Source: JALEFZ01 sp039817415 (lineage in GTDB: Bacteria > Bacteroidota > Bacteroidia > J057). Taken from it: a DNA stretch of 44,606 nt. The DNA is taken from the NCBI GenBank assembly GCA_039817415.1, contig JBCBVV010000054.1, forward strand, positions 1 to 44,606, written 5' to 3'. Both the position numbers and the translations under genes were made by a program. This document shows, in pieces, positions 35,436 through 43,810 of the stretch (the stretch's first letter is position 1; each line of letters begins with the position of its first letter). The notes beneath the pieces were generated by a model that saw only the letters and a list, made by a program, of their open reading frames with translations, had not been told where the DNA came from and searched no databases.

Positions 35436-35979
35436 TGTATTGTAGTTGGGAAGTCTTTAATGAATGTAAAACAGCACCTATGTTTGTGGTCCAGGCATCA
35501 ACACCTGGATCAATGTCTTCCAGTATAACCCTAGCATCAGTATATACGCGCATATCTTTACAGCGAATAGAAACTTGTAGATCTACGGTATCCTTGCCTT
35601 TGATAAATCGCAATCCCGTTTCGGGGGATGGCATACATCGTTTGAGAATATGGTCAAATCTATAATTTTTATCTTGCTGTACCCAATTCCTTATCTCCTT
35701 GATTTGATGCTTCTCCAGTTTGAATGGACCTGCTTGTATGGGAATGTCCTTGAACATTTCAGGCGAATGGTCTATGTCATAGTCCATGAAAGCATCTAGG
35801 CGATAAAGGTACACTTCTTTTGCTTTCATCAGCGTCTTGAAAGTTGAGGCTCCAAATCGCTGTTTCACAGAATCTTGATAGGCAGCCACCTCTGTGGCAT
35901 GCGAGGAGGCGGTTTTCACACCTCCATAGCATACCACGCTAGCAACTATGACAATGAGCCATGAACTAATTTTTTTCAT
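35428..35979 (-). CDS. Small exported protein, 183 aa
   Basis: Signal peptide MKKISSWLIVIVASVVCYGG (a lipobox-like SVVC is possible). The rest is mixed alpha/beta: LMKAKEVYLYRLDAFMDYD, then LEKHQIKEIRNWVQQDKNY and a beta stretch (GLRFIKGKDTVDLQVSIRC). Cys residues at RCMPSPETGLRF and IRCKDM may form a disulfide. No recognised family. It lies 5 nt after the papain-like protease gene and overlaps the caspase gene, so it could be an inhibitor, chaperone or substrate of one of them; this is guesswork from position. Confidence 0.7.
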   Translation of the reverse strand: MKKISSWLIVIVASVVCYGGVKTASSHATEVAAYQDSVKQRFGASTFKTLMKAKEVYLYRLDAFMDYDIDHSPEMFKDIPIQAGPFKLEKHQIKEIRNWVQQDKNYRFDHILKRCMPSPETGLRFIKGKDTVDLQVSIRCKDMRVYTDARVILEDIDPGVDAWTTNIGAVLHSLKTSQLQYND

Positions 35980-35984
35980 AACGA

Positions 35985-37469
35985 TTATGGGGTTGATAGT
36001 TTGATGACCAAAGGAATAATGGATCCTGTTGTAGTATTTGTAGAGAACTTCAACGCTCTATCATTATAGTTGATGTCAGAGGTCGGTATCAAGTCTCTCC
36101 CCAAGACCTGATGCAATGCATCGACAGGGTCTGAGCCTTGCCTCATCTTAGATTGAATGGCTCTAGCCTTCCCTGGAAGGTCGGAAATAGGCATTCTTGA
36201 AAGTAGAACAAATAAGTAATCTGTTCCTGAATGACTGAGTCTCATGAGTGTTTCCTCATCGGGAATGGTATACCCTACATCTGCAGAATTGACCTCACTC
36301 AAAACATCCAGGTCTTCTAGTTTGATGTTATCCGCTCCAAAAGTAGCATTTCCATAAGGAGAACCTATTTTCCAATCTTCCTCAGCTTGGATGGGAAAAT
36401 GGTAATTGAGTTCGAGCTTTGGATCTATGCTGAAGACATATAAATTGTTTCCTACCATATCCGAGCTTACTTGCAATTGAAAGGCTGATCCCTTGTTCAA
36501 TTCCTGAGCCGTTGGTTCATACACGATCCCCTTTCTAGAAAAGCTGATTTGGTCATATTTGACTTCATCCCTGGCACGATCGTATCCTGACAGCTTCCTC
36601 ATGGTCAAGCCTCCTCCAAGCGGAGGCTCTTGCCCTTTCACGGGCTTCATCGTAATGACATATGCTTCTTCTACCCAAGTTCCAAAATCCTCATAGGACA
36701 TGTCGAAGCGTCCATTGTCTCCCCAGCTAGGCCCATAACTATTCAGCAGGGTAAACTGTCTCTTCCTCCTATCGTATCCGATGACCACCATGGCATGGAA
36801 TACCTTTGTGGAAGTCCTATAATCAGGGGCATCCCAGAAAGGATTGTTAGGGGTGATCTCAGCAAAAGTAGCTGTATCGATCTCCATGCCAACAATGACA
36901 GGTCTCCCTTCGCTCAACATGAATTCCACATTTTCAGATTTGGTGTCTCTGCTATCCCCAGGTTTAAATACTGCTTGGCTACTTTTGATTTTGTGGCTGG
37001 CAGCCAGAAGATCAATGTTTTGCCCAGGAAGAAGGTTGCAATCACGGGTATCAAATTCTGATCTTTCAGGAATTCCATAACGTGTGGCCACATTGAACAC
37101 ATCAGCAAAGTGCGTTCCTTCTAGACAACCACTTGCCTTTTCTCTAGCCTTGTTGAATAGAAAAAAGGGGGAAAAGGGGGTCTTGCCTCCTTCTATGATC
37201 TGAATGGCATGGCAGGTAGCTGATGGCAAACAAGCATAGGTGTTTCCTTGATTGAAGGGAGCACCGAAAAAATCCAACACCATACTTGATGGAAAATTGT
37301 CTGCCTTTGAAAGAATCAGAGCGGCTTTTTCTTTTGTTCCAAAAAAGTATGGATCGGGAATGTAGGCCTGTCCATTGGGCACCTGCGCCAATAGACTTGG
37401 CCCTGAAAGGAGCATAGATGATAGGAATATCAAGAGTGGGAAAGTCTTCAAGAGAGATGATTTTTTCAT
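35985..37469 (-). CDS. Secreted papain-like (C1) protease with a DUF4384-like C-terminal region
   Basis: 494 residues. The signal peptide ends near PSLLAQ. The C1 catalytic set is complete: Q74 in FNQGNTYAC, nucleophile C80 six residues later, H225 in VFHAMVVIGYD, and N243 in LLNSYGPSWGDNGRF. After ~285 comes a separate domain (GSAFQLQVSSDMVGNNLYVF ... TIPDEETLMRLSHSGTDYLF), similar in layout to the DUF4384 domains that often accompany bacterial caspases and proteases; this is remembered, not searched. It is the second gene of the second operon. It may process the neighbouring caspase-like proteins or act beside them. Confidence 0.85.
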   Translation of the reverse strand: MKKSSLLKTFPLLIFLSSMLLSGPSLLAQVPNGQAYIPDPYFFGTKEKAALILSKADNFPSSMVLDFFGAPFNQGNTYACLPSATCHAIQIIEGGKTPFSPFFLFNKAREKASGCLEGTHFADVFNVATRYGIPERSEFDTRDCNLLPGQNIDLLAASHKIKSSQAVFKPGDSRDTKSENVEFMLSEGRPVIVGMEIDTATFAEITPNNPFWDAPDYRTSTKVFHAMVVIGYDRRKRQFTLLNSYGPSWGDNGRFDMSYEDFGTWVEEAYVITMKPVKGQEPPLGGGLTMRKLSGYDRARDEVKYDQISFSRKGIVYEPTAQELNKGSAFQLQVSSDMVGNNLYVFSIDPKLELNYHFPIQAEEDWKIGSPYGNATFGADNIKLEDLDVLSEVNSADVGYTIPDEETLMRLSHSGTDYLFVLLSRMPISDLPGKARAIQSKMRQGSDPVDALHQVLGRDLIPTSDINYNDRALKFSTNTTTGSIIPLVIKLSTP

Positions 37470-37494
37470 TTGTGTGGTATGTTTAAGGCTATGG

Positions 37495-38073
37495 TTAAAG
37501 TTTTTTCCAGCTTGGCAAGGAGAGCACCTTTACAAATTCCTTGTCCAGGAAATTTGCAGCTTCTTCCTTTCGCCCTTCCAAAAAATTAAGGGTAGTGTTT
37601 AAGGCTTTCAGACTTTCGGGCACCAAGGCGAAGACCCAGGCAGGAGGAGCTCCATATAGGGCTTCCTCTTTGGGTAAGGCAGCGGCCACGTATCTGTCAT
37701 ATTCTTTTTCGAGTCCTCTGAGCCTATGGGTCCATGCGGATGCAAATTCACTGGGGCGTTTTCGTAGGATACGCCTGGTTTTGGCTTGAAGGAGGTCATT
37801 CCGAAGTGCCAGCAAGGTCATTTTGTAGCTTTCGCGAAAGGTTTCGTAGCCTGCCATGACCTTGGCCAACTCTTTTTTCTGGTGGTCTCCCTCGTATTTG
37901 AAGGTACGTACCTGATAGAGGGCATGGCTACGCATGTCTTTCAAATGGCTCACTACGGAGGACTCCATTAGGTTGGAAACTGCCTTTCTTGCCTGCCCCT
38001 GAGCCATTGTACCTAGGCAGGACAGGTGTAGGAGAGCTATGGCCAACGTAAGAGGTATCATTTTCATTTTCAT
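37495..38073 (-). CDS. Small secreted helical protein
   Basis: Start chosen at ATG 38073 (MKMKMIPLTLAIALLHLSC); the longer reading from 38115 would overlap the promoter motif. The signal peptide ends at LGTMAQ. The rest is almost all helical and charged (VVSHLKDMRSHALYQVRTFK, then a long Lys/Arg-rich helix pair and KALNTTLNFLEGRKEEAANF). No cysteine protease motif and no known family. It is the first gene after the second promoter copy, so it probably belongs to the protease system, perhaps as a chaperone or inhibitor. Confidence 0.7.
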   Translation of the reverse strand: MKMKMIPLTLAIALLHLSCLGTMAQGQARKAVSNLMESSVVSHLKDMRSHALYQVRTFKYEGDHQKKELAKVMAGYETFRESYKMTLLALRNDLLQAKTRRILRKRPSEFASAWTHRLRGLEKEYDRYVAAALPKEEALYGAPPAWVFALVPESLKALNTTLNFLEGRKEEAANFLDKEFVKVLSLPSWKKL

Positions 38074-38100
38074 GTATTGTATAATGATTTGTTGTGTTCG

Positions 38101-38132
38101 CATATATATGTCCATTCTTCAAAATTGTACCG
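38101..38132 (-). promoter_or_regulatory. Promoter-like motif, copy 2 (second protease operon)
   Basis: On the - strand CGGTACA (38132-38126), 13 nt, then GACATATATATG (38112-38101). The ATG of the next gene follows 27 nt later. Same sequence and spacing as upstream of the sigma gene; outside the shared words these two copies are largely unrelated. Fits an ECF-type -35/-10 pair. Confidence 0.7.
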
Positions 38133-38406
38133 AGTAGATCCCCAAAAATGTTGTCAATACATGTAGCAGGATAGCTGAGGGTCGTTGGTGGTTGAGCTGT
38201 AAAAACCTTTCAAGGACTTCTTGACAGGATAGGTATGTCATCGAGGAAGGGGAATAAGATATATGCTGACGTGAATCTTAGGTGATCTTGATTTGTGTGC
38301 AACAGCGCTTGTTCAAGAGGTTTCTCTTGCTATGCTTATCAGGATATATCCGAGCCATTTTCATGCCCATGCAAATTACCAACATCATATATGCTAGAAT
38401 TTCCCA

Positions 38407-38425
38407 CCCTTCGAATCCCTCAGGG
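38407..38425. repeat. Short palindromic insertion CCCTTCGA...CTCAGGG (first)
   Basis: CCCTTCGAATCCCTCAGGG is absent at the matching point of copy 1 of the duplicated spacer. Its ends CCCTTCGA and CTCAGGG match a short palindromic repeat family common in many bacterial genomes. Confidence 0.6.
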
Positions 38426-38478
38426 CAGGTATATCAGCACGGTTTCACGTAGATATATCGCTCAATCAAGGGACGATA

Positions 38479-38497
38479 CCCTTCGAGAGCCTCAGGG
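38479..38497. repeat. Short palindromic insertion CCCTTCGA...CTCAGGG (second)
   Basis: CCCTTCGAGAGCCTCAGGG, the same type as the element at 38407-38425, again absent in copy 1 of the duplicated spacer. Confidence 0.6.
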
Positions 38498-38526
38498 CAA
38501 GTATGGTCTATAAATACATGAAAAAA

Positions 38527-38557
38527 TCCCGAATGAATCCATGAGATTCATTCGGGA
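38527..38557 (-). terminator. Rho-independent terminator of the sigma-led operon
   Basis: 13-bp perfect stem (38527-38539 with 38545-38557), loop CATGA, followed on the - strand by a T-run (38526-38521). It is identical in stem and loop to 32836-32866 and sits 51 bp after the caspase-FGE stop. Confidence 0.9.
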
Positions 38558-38608
38558 GATTCAAAAGGTAAAAAGGTAATCCCAGCTAAGGATCGGTAAA
38601 GCAAAAGG

Positions 38609-40147
38609 TTACAGGGACCTGGCTAGACGGAAACCATAACGGTTAAACCTGCGGGACGGGTAGTCGCTGCGGCGATTGACAACACGACATAAGAAGTCGA
38701 AGTCGTCCCAACTACCCCCACGAAGAACCCGGTGCAAGCCCGAGGATGGCCCTTGGGGATTAGAAAAAGGGGAGGATGAATAATAGTTTTCTCCATACCA
38801 GTCCTGACACCACTCATATACATTACCAGTCATGTCATAGAGCCCAAGCATGTTGCTGCTTTTGGATTTGACAGGGGCGGTTTTGGAACCAGAGTTACTC
38901 AAATATACTGCATATGAATCAAGGTTAGAATTAGAGCCAGCATAGTTTGTCCTACTGGTGCTGCCTCCTCCCGCAGCATATTCCCATTCCGCTTCGGTAG
39001 GTAGGCGCCATCCTAATTGGCCTGGCTGGCGGTTGAGCCACTTGATGTAGGCCTGAGCATCCTCCCAAGACACATTGATCACAGGGCGATTGCCTCTCCC
39101 CCAACCATGGTCACTAGGTTTAGCTTCACCAGTCTGCTCACAATAGTAGTCATATTGGGCAAAGGTTACCTCCGTTTCGGCCAAGTAGAAAGAGGAGAGG
39201 CTTACTTTGTGGACAGGTTTTTCATAAGAACCATTGGTTGAACCCATGTCGAAGCTGCCTCCCTGAATTTTGATCATTCTTGGGAGGGGGATGGGGAGGT
39301 CTTTGCAGTCTTTCTCGACGATTCTTAAATTGTAGTGGTACTGTAGGGTCTGAGGGCCGCAAGTTGCTTTCATTGGCTTGGCAAAATAAATAATTTGGTT
39401 CGCTGTTTTTTTGAGGATGTTGTCCCACATCTCTGAGGAGCGTGAATAGTAGCGCGAATTGTCATGCATTGTCTCCCTGTCAATGGCAGTGAAAAATGCC
39501 TGCTTGAAATAACCTCCATTTCCATTAATATAGGCATATTCTCCTTGAGCACTCGCCGTAACCAGTAGTTCCCCTTCTGTATCTAAATAGAGTTTTTTGT
39601 ACCGTATTTCACTTACTTCCCCCATAAAATCATTTGGTGATTCAGGAATTATCCCATCCCTTTTACAAAAGGGTTTGTTTCGGTCGGGGGCATTACAAGA
39701 CTGGTTGATGACAAGGAGCAGCCGATGAGGCATGGCTCTGAGTTTCTGGAAAGCCTGATCCAAGGAATATTCTTCATAGCTACCCGATCCATCATTTTTC
39801 GGAAACAGCAAGTGAGGCCATGGGCTATTTCCCTTGTTGTACCCATGAAGGGAGGTAAATAGGATGATCACATCACAATCAGATGTCTGCAAGTTGTCAA
39901 TGGCAGCAATGAAATTAGCCTTGGTGCATTGATAACCCTGGCGGTAGGATTTAGAGCTAATGTTAACATCCAGTTCTGGGATCAGCGCGTCTATCCTGGT
40001 GATTTCCTCTTTCATCCGCCCCATAGCTACCGTATTTCCTGTACCTGAATTATTATCACGGGTATCACCGAAAATGATGGGGTGGATGGTTTGGGCGGGG
40101 AGGAGGGCTGACTGGAACATTACCAATAAGTAAGCTAAACGAAGCAT
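38609..40147 (-). CDS. Secreted caspase-like / FGE-sulfatase fusion, paralogue B
   Basis: 512 residues. The signal peptide ends at SALLPAQ. Caspase-like domain: TIHPIIFGDTRD, His in FTSLHGYNKG (H101), Cys in VINQSCNAPD (C151). FGE-sulfatase domain from ~290: GGSFDMGS, VHKVSLSSFYLAETEVT, WRLPTEAEWEYAAGG, GLYDMTGNVYEWCQDWYG, RVLRGGSW...GFRLAR. It is closely related to paralogue A (32920-34503) along its length, but the C-terminal block after GGSW is strongly divergent. It follows the caspase gene at 40184-41491 after 36 bp with no terminator, so it is the last gene of the sigma-led operon. Confidence 0.85.
   Translation of the reverse strand: MLRLAYLLVMFQSALLPAQTIHPIIFGDTRDNNSGTGNTVAMGRMKEEITRIDALIPELDVNISSKSYRQGYQCTKANFIAAIDNLQTSDCDVIILFTSLHGYNKGNSPWPHLLFPKNDGSGSYEEYSLDQAFQKLRAMPHRLLLVINQSCNAPDRNKPFCKRDGIIPESPNDFMGEVSEIRYKKLYLDTEGELLVTASAQGEYAYINGNGGYFKQAFFTAIDRETMHDNSRYYSRSSEMWDNILKKTANQIIYFAKPMKATCGPQTLQYHYNLRIVEKDCKDLPIPLPRMIKIQGGSFDMGSTNGSYEKPVHKVSLSSFYLAETEVTFAQYDYYCEQTGEAKPSDHGWGRGNRPVINVSWEDAQAYIKWLNRQPGQLGWRLPTEAEWEYAAGGGSTSRTNYAGSNSNLDSYAVYLSNSGSKTAPVKSKSSNMLGLYDMTGNVYEWCQDWYGENYYSSSPFSNPQGPSSGLHRVLRGGSWDDFDFLCRVVNRRSDYPSRRFNRYGFRLARSL
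38636..38707 (-). other. Candidate DGR-type variable region, paralogue B
   Basis: The 24 codons between GGSW and GFRLARS, aligning without gaps to 32947-33018. Asp, Phe, Arg, Asn and Tyr predominate; 14 codons end in C. Conserved positions (CR, R, P, S, R) match the fixed residues usual in DGR-diversified FGE-type proteins. See paralogue A for the comparison. Confidence 0.65.
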
Positions 40148-40183
40148 CTATATTTCTTGAAATATTTACATTAATAAAAAAAG

Positions 40184-41491
40184 CTATTGAACTTGATAAC
40201 TCAAAAAGAGGATTCTAGCTCCTTTTAACATAAGTATCAGGCTTTCCATACCTCTATCATCAATCATTCCGTCCAATTGAATGATTTCTCCGCCTACATA
40301 TAAAACTTTGGAACTATCATTGAACAATACATCATTATTTGTGATATCATCCCATCGCAAAAACTTGTTTTTATCATTTTTTTCTCCCAAACAGAAAAAA
40401 ACTCCATCTTTTGAAAAAGAAAAATACCATTTTGATTCAATATGATCAATCCCTATAAGATTCCCACGTTGTATTTCGCCGGGTAGAATCTCAAGTACAG
40501 GAGGAAAGACTGGACCATCCATTATCGTCCTTTTAGAACTCTCATTATTAGTATCATTTGTTTTACAACAAACCTCAAGCCTTAAAGAATCCATTTTGAA
40601 ATACATATGCTCAAAGGAAATTACTTTCCTTGATGGTACAGCTATTTCCAAACAATCATTCTCATATTTTCCCACTTTCTGGATATAATATGGAGTTTGT
40701 ACTATATTAACTCTACTTGAAAATTCATTTGAATAGTTATTTATCAATTGCAATAATCTAGCCCAGCTAGGTTTATTTCTATCAGCCTGAAAAACCTCAT
40801 TAAAGGCCTTTTTTAAGGCCAAAAGGAAGTAGCCACTCTGATCGTTAAAATAGGTATACTGCCCTTTTTTGCTAGAAGTGATCAAGATTTCTCCTTTCTG
40901 TTCCAAAAACAATTTCCTGTACTTGGCTCTACTTGGAGGTGTGGGTGCAGCGTGCCTAGGTATGTGGTTGCCTATCTTTGCTTCGGGGATACCTAAGACA
41001 TTACAAGATTGGTTAATCGTCAATAAAAGACGTTGTGGTTTGTCCGAGAGTATTTTATGGGCTTCTTCTATGCTGAAACTATTGTTTCGGTAACTCCCAT
41101 TTCCATAGAATTTAATCCTTGGAAAGGAGGATGATCCGTCGTTGTACCCATGCATAGAGGTAGCTAGAATGACCACATCCTTACAAGAAGGATCAAGCTC
41201 TCTCAGCATCTCTTCAAATTCTGATTTGGTACAGGCGGAGCCATGTTTGAGCATTTCCACTTTCTGCAATCCTGTGTAGGCAGCGACATCTGTAGCCAGA
41301 TTAGAAAAATATGTCATGAAGAGTCTGTTGGACTCATTGGTGTCCAGGGCATCTGTATCTGCAAAAACGATAAGGTAGAGTTTCCCATTTTGGGTAACCA
41401 TTTCTGAGACCTTAGCTCGATCAACAGATGTCCCTCCCACAAAGAAGAAACAAAAGGGCAGGGCAATCATTGTGAGTAAATATCTTTTCAT
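40184..41491 (-). CDS. Secreted caspase-like protein with unique C-terminal domain
   Basis: 435 residues. Signal peptide MKRYLLTMIALPFCFFFVGG. The caspase-like domain begins YLIVFADTDALD, with His in LATSMHGYNDG (H114) and Cys in LTINQSCNVLG (C163). These motifs are close to those of the two caspase-FGE proteins. From ~290 a different, beta-rich domain replaces FGE (FEHMYFKMDSLRLEVCCKTN ... KWYFSFSKDGVFFCLGEKND), with a CC pair. The gene lies 4 nt after the trypsin-like gene and before caspase-FGE B. Probably exported and activated together with the trypsin-like protein; this is inference. Confidence 0.85.
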   Translation of the reverse strand: MKRYLLTMIALPFCFFFVGGTSVDRAKVSEMVTQNGKLYLIVFADTDALDTNESNRLFMTYFSNLATDVAAYTGLQKVEMLKHGSACTKSEFEEMLRELDPSCKDVVILATSMHGYNDGSSSFPRIKFYGNGSYRNNSFSIEEAHKILSDKPQRLLLTINQSCNVLGIPEAKIGNHIPRHAAPTPPSRAKYRKLFLEQKGEILITSSKKGQYTYFNDQSGYFLLALKKAFNEVFQADRNKPSWARLLQLINNYSNEFSSRVNIVQTPYYIQKVGKYENDCLEIAVPSRKVISFEHMYFKMDSLRLEVCCKTNDTNNESSKRTIMDGPVFPPVLEILPGEIQRGNLIGIDHIESKWYFSFSKDGVFFCLGEKNDKNKFLRWDDITNNDVLFNDSSKVLYVGGEIIQLDGMIDDRGMESLILMLKGARILFLSYQVQ

Positions 41492-41495
41492 AACC

Positions 41496-42833
41496 TTAGT
41501 AGAATAGGACTCCTTCTGCGACCTTGAAACTTGAACTTACTTTGTCGAAATTGGTATCTGTACCGAAAAACTGCCTTTTCGAACCATTCCTGTAATACAG
41601 ATTAAATTGTGTCAAACATGACAGCCTGACAATCTTCCCTACATCTTCCAAGTCATTAACTTTCCAAAGTTTCTTATTGCCATATGCCCATGAGGTACCC
41701 AAATTCTTTATAGGGCCATGGCCATTTATATAGATATCATCTCCCCCAGGACGGCTGCTAACAGTCCAATTGTTTACTCCAATCAATTGGTTCATATACC
41801 AAGTAGCGGCTTCCCTTAAACCACTATCTATCCATACATCTACGGCTAGTGAGATATTCTTGGAGTTCCCATTACTCAGAAGGCTGAGTTCAATGGTTTG
41901 TTTTTCATAATAATTCTCCAATTCAAAGAACATATCTTGTAAACTAGAAACCCGCTGCCCATTTACATGGGTTATGACATCATCCTTTTGGATGGTCCCC
42001 TTTCTCCAATGGAACAATAAAGGACTGGAACCAAGACAACCAAAAATTCTGACACCATTCCTACTGCCTGAATGAACCAACACAAGACCTAAGAAAACTC
42101 TTTGCAGTGAGGTATACCTGTACCCATTTTTCAGTCGGTCATACCGCTCAATAACATGGCTAAGAGAGGACAAAGACAGGAACCTAGTATGCCCAGTATG
42201 CACACTGACGGCAGAAATGATTCCAACTAACTCATCATCCTGATTCAAAATAGGCCCACCACTAGAACCTAGAGTAGCTTTAAACGAAACATTATCATAC
42301 ATCCTATCGTGATATTTATTACCTGCTGGCGATTTATATCCAGCTATGCTACCCTGCATAAGTTTGTAAAAACCAGTCGTATCGTATGTTCCTAAGTTCT
42401 GGTTGCAAATCACTTCTTTTATGTATCCCTTCAAAGATGAACGAGGCATATTGTTTGAGAGCCTATAACCTATCTCACCTATGTCTTCTAAAGGCTTGAG
42501 GATGGCCAATTCATAAAATGCGTCTTGACATACCACCTTGACCGGGTAGGACACGATAGATCCAGTAGAATCGGTATATTCTACTTCAAGAAGAGAATCA
42601 AGACTTCGATCATTTACATGAGAAGATGTCACGAAATACAATTGGTCAGATTCTAGGTAAACGGGAGTAGCAGTTCCTAACCAATTTTCCATCCTTGTTC
42701 CTCCATATTTTATGATAGGACTTAGGCTGTCAACCTGTTCTCCATTGGGAATCATAAGTCTATATGGATGCTGAGCCATCCCATCAGGTATCATTGAGGA
42801 TCCTATAAGGATGATGAGAATTATTTTTTTCAT
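41496..42833 (-). CDS. Secreted trypsin-like protease with PDZ domain
   Basis: 445 residues. The signal peptide ends at MIPDGMAQ. S1/HtrA-like fold: His in FVTSSHVND (H72) and Ser in LGSSGGPIL (S191). The usual D-L-A motif reads YELAIL, with Glu (E108) where the catalytic Asp stands; D103 is close. A PDZ-like domain follows (~250-330: KDDVITHVNGQRVSSLQDMF). The last ~110 residues form another domain (ATWYMNQLIGVNNWTVSSRP). Such proteases cleave or sense unfolded or partner proteins in the envelope. It is the third gene of the sigma-led operon and could be the upstream protease of a cascade with the caspase-like proteins. Confidence 0.8.
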   Translation of the reverse strand: MKKIILIILIGSSMIPDGMAQHPYRLMIPNGEQVDSLSPIIKYGGTRMENWLGTATPVYLESDQLYFVTSSHVNDRSLDSLLEVEYTDSTGSIVSYPVKVVCQDAFYELAILKPLEDIGEIGYRLSNNMPRSSLKGYIKEVICNQNLGTYDTTGFYKLMQGSIAGYKSPAGNKYHDRMYDNVSFKATLGSSGGPILNQDDELVGIISAVSVHTGHTRFLSLSSLSHVIERYDRLKNGYRYTSLQRVFLGLVLVHSGSRNGVRIFGCLGSSPLLFHWRKGTIQKDDVITHVNGQRVSSLQDMFFELENYYEKQTIELSLLSNGNSKNISLAVDVWIDSGLREAATWYMNQLIGVNNWTVSSRPGGDDIYINGHGPIKNLGTSWAYGNKKLWKVNDLEDVGKIVRLSCLTQFNLYYRNGSKRQFFGTDTNFDKVSSSFKVAEGVLFY

Positions 42834-42849
42834 TGTTCAGTTGTGTTTA

Positions 42850-43800
42850 TCAATGTATAAGTGAGTAAGTTAAGTCCTGAGCTTTTATCCAATATTCTTC
42901 TTCTTTGTCAAGGTTATCGGTCAATTCTCTAAGGAGCTGTTTGCCTTTTTCTATATTTCCATCTTCTAATTCCAAAACCGCCAGCCAATAAATAGAAGCA
43001 TCTATATACCGCTCTAAAGTTGTCCTGGTTTGAATCATTCCAGAATTACGGGAAATATAAAGATACTCCTTTGCAGCGTCTGGTTTCCCTAATTGAATGG
43101 CAATGATTCCCTGAACGTAATTCTTAAATCCATCATCTACTAGAAATATGGTGGAGTCCATGAGCATATTTAAAGCTTCCTGATATTCTTTGGAATTATA
43201 ATATTCTAACACTTTTTGCCTAATTTTGGGTAAGGATGAAAAGACACTTACATTTTGATCTCCTGAATACTTTGTTGGTTCCACTTCTCCTAGATTCTCA
43301 ATTTTGTTGGTCGCTACTTGCCTTATAGCTTGTTTTGAATTATTTAAATAGAATAGGCTTGTTAGCCCCAATAAAAGCAAGGAAGCAGCAACTGCTACAG
43401 CTGTCCAAATCCTTATACTTCGTACTCTATACCCTTTTCCTTCTGTTAGATTGGGCACATGATTCTTTTCGTATATATCCCCATTTTTTTGTTGAGTTTT
43501 ACTGTCAACCCTTTGATTTTTTGAGCTTAACTTTTCCAATCTCAATTCATACTTTTCATCATCATTTTGTGTATCCATACTGGTTTCCATATTGCTCAAC
43601 GCAGAAGCTACCTTGCGCTTAAAAAAATTCAGTTTAGCAGCATCTTGGATACTTTTCGTAAACTCAAGGTCTGACTTTAAGTCAGGATCTATCAGAAGCT
43701 TTGATTCAAAGTCTTCCTTTTCGTCGGAATTAAGCTGTCCCTTGAGGTAAGCATCAATCCAATCTTGTCTGTTGTCTGAAGTATTCATACGCACCTTCAA
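42850..43800 (-). CDS. Membrane anti-sigma-like protein with extracytoplasmic TPR region
   Basis: 316 residues; an alternative start is ATG 43788. The cytosolic N-terminus begins WIDAYLKGQLNSDEKEDFES, similar to the N-terminus of Bacteroidota anti-sigma proteins, but has no zinc HxxxCxxC motif. One transmembrane segment at ~130-152 (AVAVAASLLLLGLTSLFYL). The outer part has TPR-like helices (EYYNSKEYQEALNMLMDSTI, IAIQLGKPDAAKEYLYIS, LAVLELEDGNIEKGKQLLRE). It is located 10 bp after the sigma gene. Probably it holds the sigma factor and senses an envelope signal by its TPR part. Confidence 0.75.
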   Translation of the reverse strand: MKVRMNTSDNRQDWIDAYLKGQLNSDEKEDFESKLLIDPDLKSDLEFTKSIQDAAKLNFFKRKVASALSNMETSMDTQNDDEKYELRLEKLSSKNQRVDSKTQQKNGDIYEKNHVPNLTEGKGYRVRSIRIWTAVAVAASLLLLGLTSLFYLNNSKQAIRQVATNKIENLGEVEPTKYSGDQNVSVFSSLPKIRQKVLEYYNSKEYQEALNMLMDSTIFLVDDGFKNYVQGIIAIQLGKPDAAKEYLYISRNSGMIQTRTTLERYIDASIYWLAVLELEDGNIEKGKQLLRELTDNLDKEEEYWIKAQDLTYSLIH

Positions 43801-43810
43801 ATTTTTTATC

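Larger units (their letters stand above)
38101..38595. repeat. Duplicated intergenic module, copy 2
   Basis: Matches 32458-32906 from the promoter motif to the end of the hairpin terminator. It differs mainly by two short palindromic insertions (38407-38425 and 38479-38497). Together with the other copy it flanks the five-gene second operon, so homologous recombination between them could delete or amplify that operon. Confidence 0.85.
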
